Part shown: piece by piece, positions 23,481 to 26,993 of the stretch
Position numbering within the stretch: position 1 is the first letter of the stretch
Layout: each line of letters begins with the position of its first letter
From: an uncultured Oscillibacter sp.
Lineage (GTDB): Bacteria > Bacillota > Clostridia > Oscillospirales > Oscillospiraceae
DNA length: 26,993 nt
Direction of reading: 5' to 3'
Assembly (NCBI GenBank): GCA_910587875.1
Contig: CAJUOD010000001.1
Span: forward strand, 1-26,993
Made by a program: the position numbers and the translations under genes
The notes under the pieces: model-generated
Databases searched by the model: none
What the model was told of the DNA's origin: nothing
Seen by the model: only the letters and a program-made list of their open reading frames with translations

Positions 23481-25514
23481 TCAGGCGGCGGCCTTCTTCG
23501 CCATGGTTCTCTGATAGAACACCATAGCCGCCAGGGCCACGAGGCCTACCACGTCCGTGGCGGAGCCGGGGACCATCATAGCCAGGCCCGCGACCACCAG
23601 GGCCAGGCGCATCCACTTGGGGATGGGCCGGAACAGGAAGCCGTTCAGGGCGGCGGCTACGCCGAAGATGCCAAGCAGGGCGCTGATGACGATCTGCACC
23701 ACCTCGAATACGCTGGGGTCGTTGACAAAGAGCATCGCCGGGCTGTAGGCGAAGATATAGGGGACGATGAATGCCGCGATAGCCAGCTTTGTGGCGTTGA
23801 TTCCGGTTTTCATGGGGTCCGATTTGGCGATGGCGCTGCCGGCGTAGGCCGCCAGGGCCACGGGGGGCGTGATGTCCGCCACGATGCCGAAGTAGAACAC
23901 GAAGAAGTGGGCGGGGATCTTGCCGATGCCCAGCTGAATCAGAATGGGGGCGCAGGTGGAGGCCATGATGCAGTAATTTGCCGTGGTGGGCACGCCCATG
24001 CCCAGGACGATGCAGCACAGCATGGTCAAAAACAGGGCGATGAACATGGAGACGGGCGGATAGGGGATCATATTGCTGATGTTGATAACTCCGTTGATGA
24101 GCTTGGAGGCCAGGCCCGTCACGGTGATGCACCCGGCCACCATGCCCGCCATGGAGCAGGCCACGGCCACGGTGATGCAGCTCCGGCCGCCGGCCTCCAG
24201 AGAGCTGACGATCATGGTGGCGGTGTCCTTTACGAAGTGGACCGCGCCGCCCTCGGCGTGCTGGGTCCGGCTGTCCAGGAAAATGTGAGGCAGGCTCACC
24301 ACGATGGCAAGCAAAATGGCGATGGAGGCGGAGAACTGGAGGGTCCGGGTGTTGGTGGAGACCATCCACACCAGGACCACCAGGGGCAGGAGCAGGTAGA
24401 TGCTGCGGATCAGGATGCCGAACTTGGGCAGCTGGTCCCGGGGGACGCCTTTCAGGTCCAGCCGCCGGGCCTCCAGATGGACGGCCAGGAAGATGCCCGT
24501 GAAGTACAGCAGGGCGGGGAGGATGGCCTTCACCGCCACGTTGGCGTAGGTGGTATCCATATACTCCGCCATGAGGAAGGCCGCCGCGCCCATGATGGGG
24601 GGCATGATCTGCCCGCCGGTGGAGGCCGCCGCCTCCACGGCCCCGGCGAACTCGCCCTGGTAGCCGGTCCGCTTCATCATGGGGATGGTGACGGAGCCGG
24701 TGGTCACGGTGTTTCCAACAGACGAGCCGGACACCATGCCGCACAGGGCGGAGGAGATGACCGCCACCTTGGCGGGGCCGCCGGAGGTGCTGCCCGCCAG
24801 GGAGTTGGCGAGATCAATGAAGAAGTTGGAGATGCCCGTCCGCTCCAGGAACGCGCCGAAGATGATGAACACGGCGATGAACTTGGCGCAGACCTGAATG
24901 GGCGTGGCCATGACGCCGGAGGTGCCGTAAAAGAGCGTATAGATGACCCGGGCCAGGTTCTGGCCGCTGGCGAAGGTGTAAATCAGCAGCGCGCCCACCA
25001 CGCAGAGAATGGGCAGGCCCACGCAGCGGCGGCATAGCTCCGCCAGCACCAGGATGGCTACCACGCCGATGGCCAGATAGAACCAGGCGTTTGGAATGGC
25101 GCTCTCGCTGGCGGGGTTGATTTTCGCCGCGCTGGTGATGACCATGACCAGGGAGTTGTAATTGACGCAGTAGTAGAAGAAGGAACCCGCCCCCAGCAGC
25201 ATCAGGACCACGTCGTACCAGGGCATGGAGTTGGGCTTCACGTGGTCCTTCCGGGCGGGGTAGGTGAGATAGCCCATGATGGTGATGAGCCCCAGGAAGG
25301 AGGTCAGCCGGATGGGCAGGTCCCAGGTGCAGCGCAGGGTCATCCAGATGCAGTACAGGGAGAACAGGGCCATGACCACGCCCACGACCAGCTTGGGCTT
25401 CCCCTCCCAGATGCGGGTGGCGGATTCCCGGTCGTACTTCCGCATGACCTCTTCCATGTCCGCCGCAGTGCCGATTTCCACGTCGGGAAGGTTCTTCTTG
25501 TCTTTCTCGCTCAT
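23481..25514 (-). CDS. TRAP transporter permease, fused 4TM/12TM type
   Basis: TRAP transporters import organic acids or similar solutes using a sodium gradient and an extracytoplasmic receptor. The 677 residues carry the small (DctQ-like) and large (DctM-like) membrane subunits in one chain, the form that normally pairs with TAXI receptors. A hydrophilic N-terminus (1-40) precedes many hydrophobic helices. Recognisable large-subunit segments include GAFLERTGISNFFIDLA, GGPAKVAVISSALCGMVSGSSVGN, TGGQIMPPIMGAAAFLMAEY, VLGMGVPTTANYCIMAS and FVFYFGIVADITPPVALAAY. The ATG at 25514 follows AAGGAGG at 8 bases; the frame is open further upstream but would run through the intergenic hairpins. Receptor and permease are consecutive. 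The substrate cannot be told. Confidence 0.94.
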   Translation of the reverse strand: MSEKDKKNLPDVEIGTAADMEEVMRKYDRESATRIWEGKPKLVVGVVMALFSLYCIWMTLRCTWDLPIRLTSFLGLITIMGYLTYPARKDHVKPNSMPWYDVVLMLLGAGSFFYYCVNYNSLVMVITSAAKINPASESAIPNAWFYLAIGVVAILVLAELCRRCVGLPILCVVGALLIYTFASGQNLARVIYTLFYGTSGVMATPIQVCAKFIAVFIIFGAFLERTGISNFFIDLANSLAGSTSGGPAKVAVISSALCGMVSGSSVGNTVTTGSVTIPMMKRTGYQGEFAGAVEAAASTGGQIMPPIMGAAAFLMAEYMDTTYANVAVKAILPALLYFTGIFLAVHLEARRLDLKGVPRDQLPKFGILIRSIYLLLPLVVLVWMVSTNTRTLQFSASIAILLAIVVSLPHIFLDSRTQHAEGGAVHFVKDTATMIVSSLEAGGRSCITVAVACSMAGMVAGCITVTGLASKLINGVINISNMIPYPPVSMFIALFLTMLCCIVLGMGVPTTANYCIMASTCAPILIQLGIGKIPAHFFVFYFGIVADITPPVALAAYAGSAIAKSDPMKTGINATKLAIAAFIVPYIFAYSPAMLFVNDPSVFEVVQIVISALLGIFGVAAALNGFLFRPIPKWMRLALVVAGLAMMVPGSATDVVGLVALAAMVFYQRTMAKKAAA

Positions 25515-25544
25515 TGGCGACGCCTCCTTATTAAGATAGAGTAA

Positions 25545-25623
25545 GGCCCTTGCCGTATTGAAGGGACGGCGGGGGAACGCTGTCCTTTCAATGCGGCAAG
25601 GGCCGCGTAAAGCGGCCCTTGCC
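25545..25623 (-). promoter_or_regulatory. Two mutually exclusive RNA hairpins between receptor and permease genes
   Basis: Minus-strand transcript, hairpin 1: a perfect 12-bp stem (25612-25623 with 25595-25606) and a 5-base loop, with no U-tract after it. Hairpin 2: 23-nt arms (25582-25604 with 25545-25567), 21 of 23 paired, and a 14-base loop. The segment 25595-25604 is used by both, so only one can form at full length. The structures start 21 bases after the receptor stop and end 15 bases before the permease Shine-Dalgarno. They may protect the receptor mRNA 3' end or limit read-through. Confidence 0.75.
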
Positions 25624-25644
25624 AAAACTGGCTCGGGTTGGAGA

Positions 25645-26700
25645 TTAATAAGTCCCGGCGGGGATGGTGTAGGCGCTGTAGTAGGGAGAGGACTCCAGCA
25701 GGGCGTTGGTGTGCTCCTCGTCCAGGCTGACCAGGTACACGGGGCCGCTGGTGGCCAGGTCCACGATGGCGGTGGTGGGAGCGCCCGCCACCACGAAGGC
25801 CGCGTCGATTTTCTTATCCTTCAGGCTGTCCGCGCTGTCGCCGAAGCCCTGGTACACCGGGCTGATGCCGGAGTCAGGATCGATGTCATAGGCGCCCAGC
25901 ACGTCCACGGCGTTGAACCACACGCCGGAGCCCCGGTCGCCGATGGAGACGGACTTGCCGGCCAGGTCGGCCACGGACTTGATGTCCGGGTTGGTGGTGA
26001 CGATCTGGACCTGCTCCATATAGAGGGCGGCCACCACGGAGAAGTTCTCCACCTTGGCGTCAAACAGGCGCTCGCCGTTGTAGGCGTAGCTCATGACGTC
26101 GGACTGGACGAAGCCCAGCTGGATGTCCCCGGCGGCCAGGTCCTCGATGTTGGCCTTGGAGCCGCCGGAGGTCACGGCGGTGACGGAGACGCTGGTATTA
26201 TTGGAAATATAGCTGGAGAGCACGCCGCCGAAGGCGTAGTAGGTGCCGGACTCGCCGCCGGTGCCGAAGGTCAGGGCCTTGGAGGAGCCGGAGCCCGCGC
26301 CGTCCTTTACGGAAGCGACTTCCTTGCCCTTCTCGGCGAAGTACTTGGCCGCGCCGGGGTGATAGGGCACGGAGGTGACGGAGGAGGCGAAGTCCAGGTC
26401 CAGCTCGCCGCCCTTGGCGTGCTGCTCGGTGATGGTGGGGATGTTTTCAAAGATGGCGGAGGTCAGGGCATAGATGTCCTCCTCGGGCACGTCGTCCCGG
26501 GCGATGACCACCGCGCCCACGGCCACGGTGTTGGTGTCCTCAGCCACAGCGGAGGTGCCGGAGTCCGCGGGGGCGGAGGTATCGGCGGGAGCAGAGGTGT
26601 CCGCCGGGGCCTGGGTATCGGCGGGCTTGTCACCGCCGCAGGCGGAGAGGAGCATGGCCAGCATGAGAACGGCCATCAGCAGAGAGAATTTCTTTTTCAT
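25645..26700 (-). CDS. TAXI-family TRAP receptor lipoprotein, apparently circularly permuted
   Basis: This is the extracytoplasmic solute receptor for the TRAP permease. The 351 residues start with a lipoprotein signal (lipobox LSAC, C21), then a low-complexity linker with repeated APADTS. Family segments then appear in an unusual order. Residues 54-126 (TNTVAVGAVVIARDD, YALTSAIFENIPTITEQHAKGG, VPYHPGAAKYFAEKG) correspond to the usual C-terminal end of TAXI proteins. After a Gly/Ser linker (127-141), residues 142-351 hold the usual N-terminal and central parts (LTFGTGGESGTYYAFGG, LGFVQSDVMSYAYNG, KSVADLAGKSVSIGDRGSG, IDAAFVVAGAPTTAI), and the protein stops at YTIPAGTY, the point where the C-terminal segment normally follows. 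The ATG at 26700 follows GAGG. Identity as TAXI is secure; the permutation rests on remembered family order. Confidence 0.9.
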   Translation of the reverse strand: MKKKFSLLMAVLMLAMLLSACGGDKPADTQAPADTSAPADTSAPADSGTSAVAEDTNTVAVGAVVIARDDVPEEDIYALTSAIFENIPTITEQHAKGGELDLDFASSVTSVPYHPGAAKYFAEKGKEVASVKDGAGSGSSKALTFGTGGESGTYYAFGGVLSSYISNNTSVSVTAVTSGGSKANIEDLAAGDIQLGFVQSDVMSYAYNGERLFDAKVENFSVVAALYMEQVQIVTTNPDIKSVADLAGKSVSIGDRGSGVWFNAVDVLGAYDIDPDSGISPVYQGFGDSADSLKDKKIDAAFVVAGAPTTAIVDLATSGPVYLVSLDEEHTNALLESSPYYSAYTIPAGTY

Positions 26701-26765
26701 CGTTCTTCCTCTTTTCAGGATTGGATTTTGCGAGGGTTGGCATCAACTCTTGCAAGTGTACGCTT

Positions 26766-26794
26766 ATCATACCATAAAATCCCCATTGTTACAA
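26766..26794 (-). promoter_or_regulatory. Promoter of the TRAP operon
   Basis: Minus strand: TTGTAA (26794-26789), 17 bases, TATGAT (26771-26766), with TGG before the -10, an extended -10. The leader to the receptor ATG is about 58 bases. An identical TTGCAAGT octamer occurs just downstream (26750-26757) and again upstream (26823-26830). Confidence 0.72.
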
Positions 26795-26951
26795 GGGGAC
26801 ATTTTAGCATAGTAAATAATTTTTGCAAGTTAACATGAATATTCCTGCATGAGAGGGCGTTTTTGTGAAAGTTTTCGGGCAGTTTTCCCCGGAGACGGAG
26901 AAACTGCACAAAGCCGTTCCTTCCAAAAAGAGGAATTTTGTGCAAAAATAC

Positions 26952-26978
26952 AGGCCGCCCCTTCCAGGGCGGCCTTTT
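26952..26978. terminator. Hairpin terminator near the window's right end
   Basis: A 9-bp stem (26952-26960 with 26967-26975) with a 6-base loop is followed on the plus strand by TTTT and on the minus strand by GTATTTTT. It most likely ends a minus-strand gene lying beyond the window. The 290 bases from 26701 to the end otherwise hold only the TRAP promoter and a weak GCAGTTT/AAACTGC inverted repeat (26879-26907). Confidence 0.7.
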
Positions 26979-26993
26979 GGGTACGGTTTACAC

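Noticed and set aside
26986..26993. Minus-strand stop codon TAA at 26988-26990 as the end of another gene
   Set aside because: Only one or two codons are visible, so no gene can be supported, though the terminator at 26952-26978 fits the idea.

Overview
The window looks like a high-GC Bacillota chromosome, most plausibly an Oscillospiraceae-type gut anaerobe (Flavonifractor/Lawsonibacter/Intestinimonas-like). The reasons are the era-yqzL-recO order, MutS2, CsoR with a CopA ATPase, an SLH-domain surface protein, strong AGGAGG ribosome binding sites and strong GC bias at third codon positions. The genus is inference. No rRNA, tRNA, CRISPR array, insertion sequence or phage gene was seen.

Layout. 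Positions 1-8814 (+): the 3' part of uvrA, era, a 37-residue yqzL, recO, mutS2, then a uridine phosphorylase with its own promoter, and two small unrecognised genes. Positions 8872-13397 (-): a csoR-copA copper operon with two operator palindromes on its promoter (the last 69 codons of copA look like a nested CopZ), a left-handed beta-helix acyltransferase-like gene, and a PdaA-type polysaccharide deacetylase. Positions 13525-14924 (+): a membrane-anchored non-specific nuclease translationally coupled to a DnaQ-like exonuclease. Positions 14949-17021 (-): mtnA followed by a short pyruvate kinase-like gene. Positions 17161-23140 (-): a four-gene exporter operon (adaptor with two lipoyl units, ABC ATPase, MacB/FtsX-like permease, SLH-domain surface protein). 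Positions 23481-26700 (-): a TAXI-type TRAP transporter (receptor lipoprotein, then a fused 4TM/12TM permease).

How the genes work together: DNA repair and ribosome/cell-cycle housekeeping on the left, copper homeostasis and envelope/peptidoglycan work in the middle, and transport and surface functions on the right. Gene clusters are separated by clear hairpin terminators, and several promoters have 17-bp spacing.

Most unusual features: (1) the TRAP receptor appears circularly permuted, with the segment that normally ends TAXI proteins placed directly after the lipoprotein linker and the protein stopping at the point where that segment would normally begin; (2) the receptor-permease gap encodes two long, mutually exclusive RNA hairpins; (3) copA carries an in-frame internal start with a near-perfect Shine-Dalgarno that would release a free CopZ-like chaperone.
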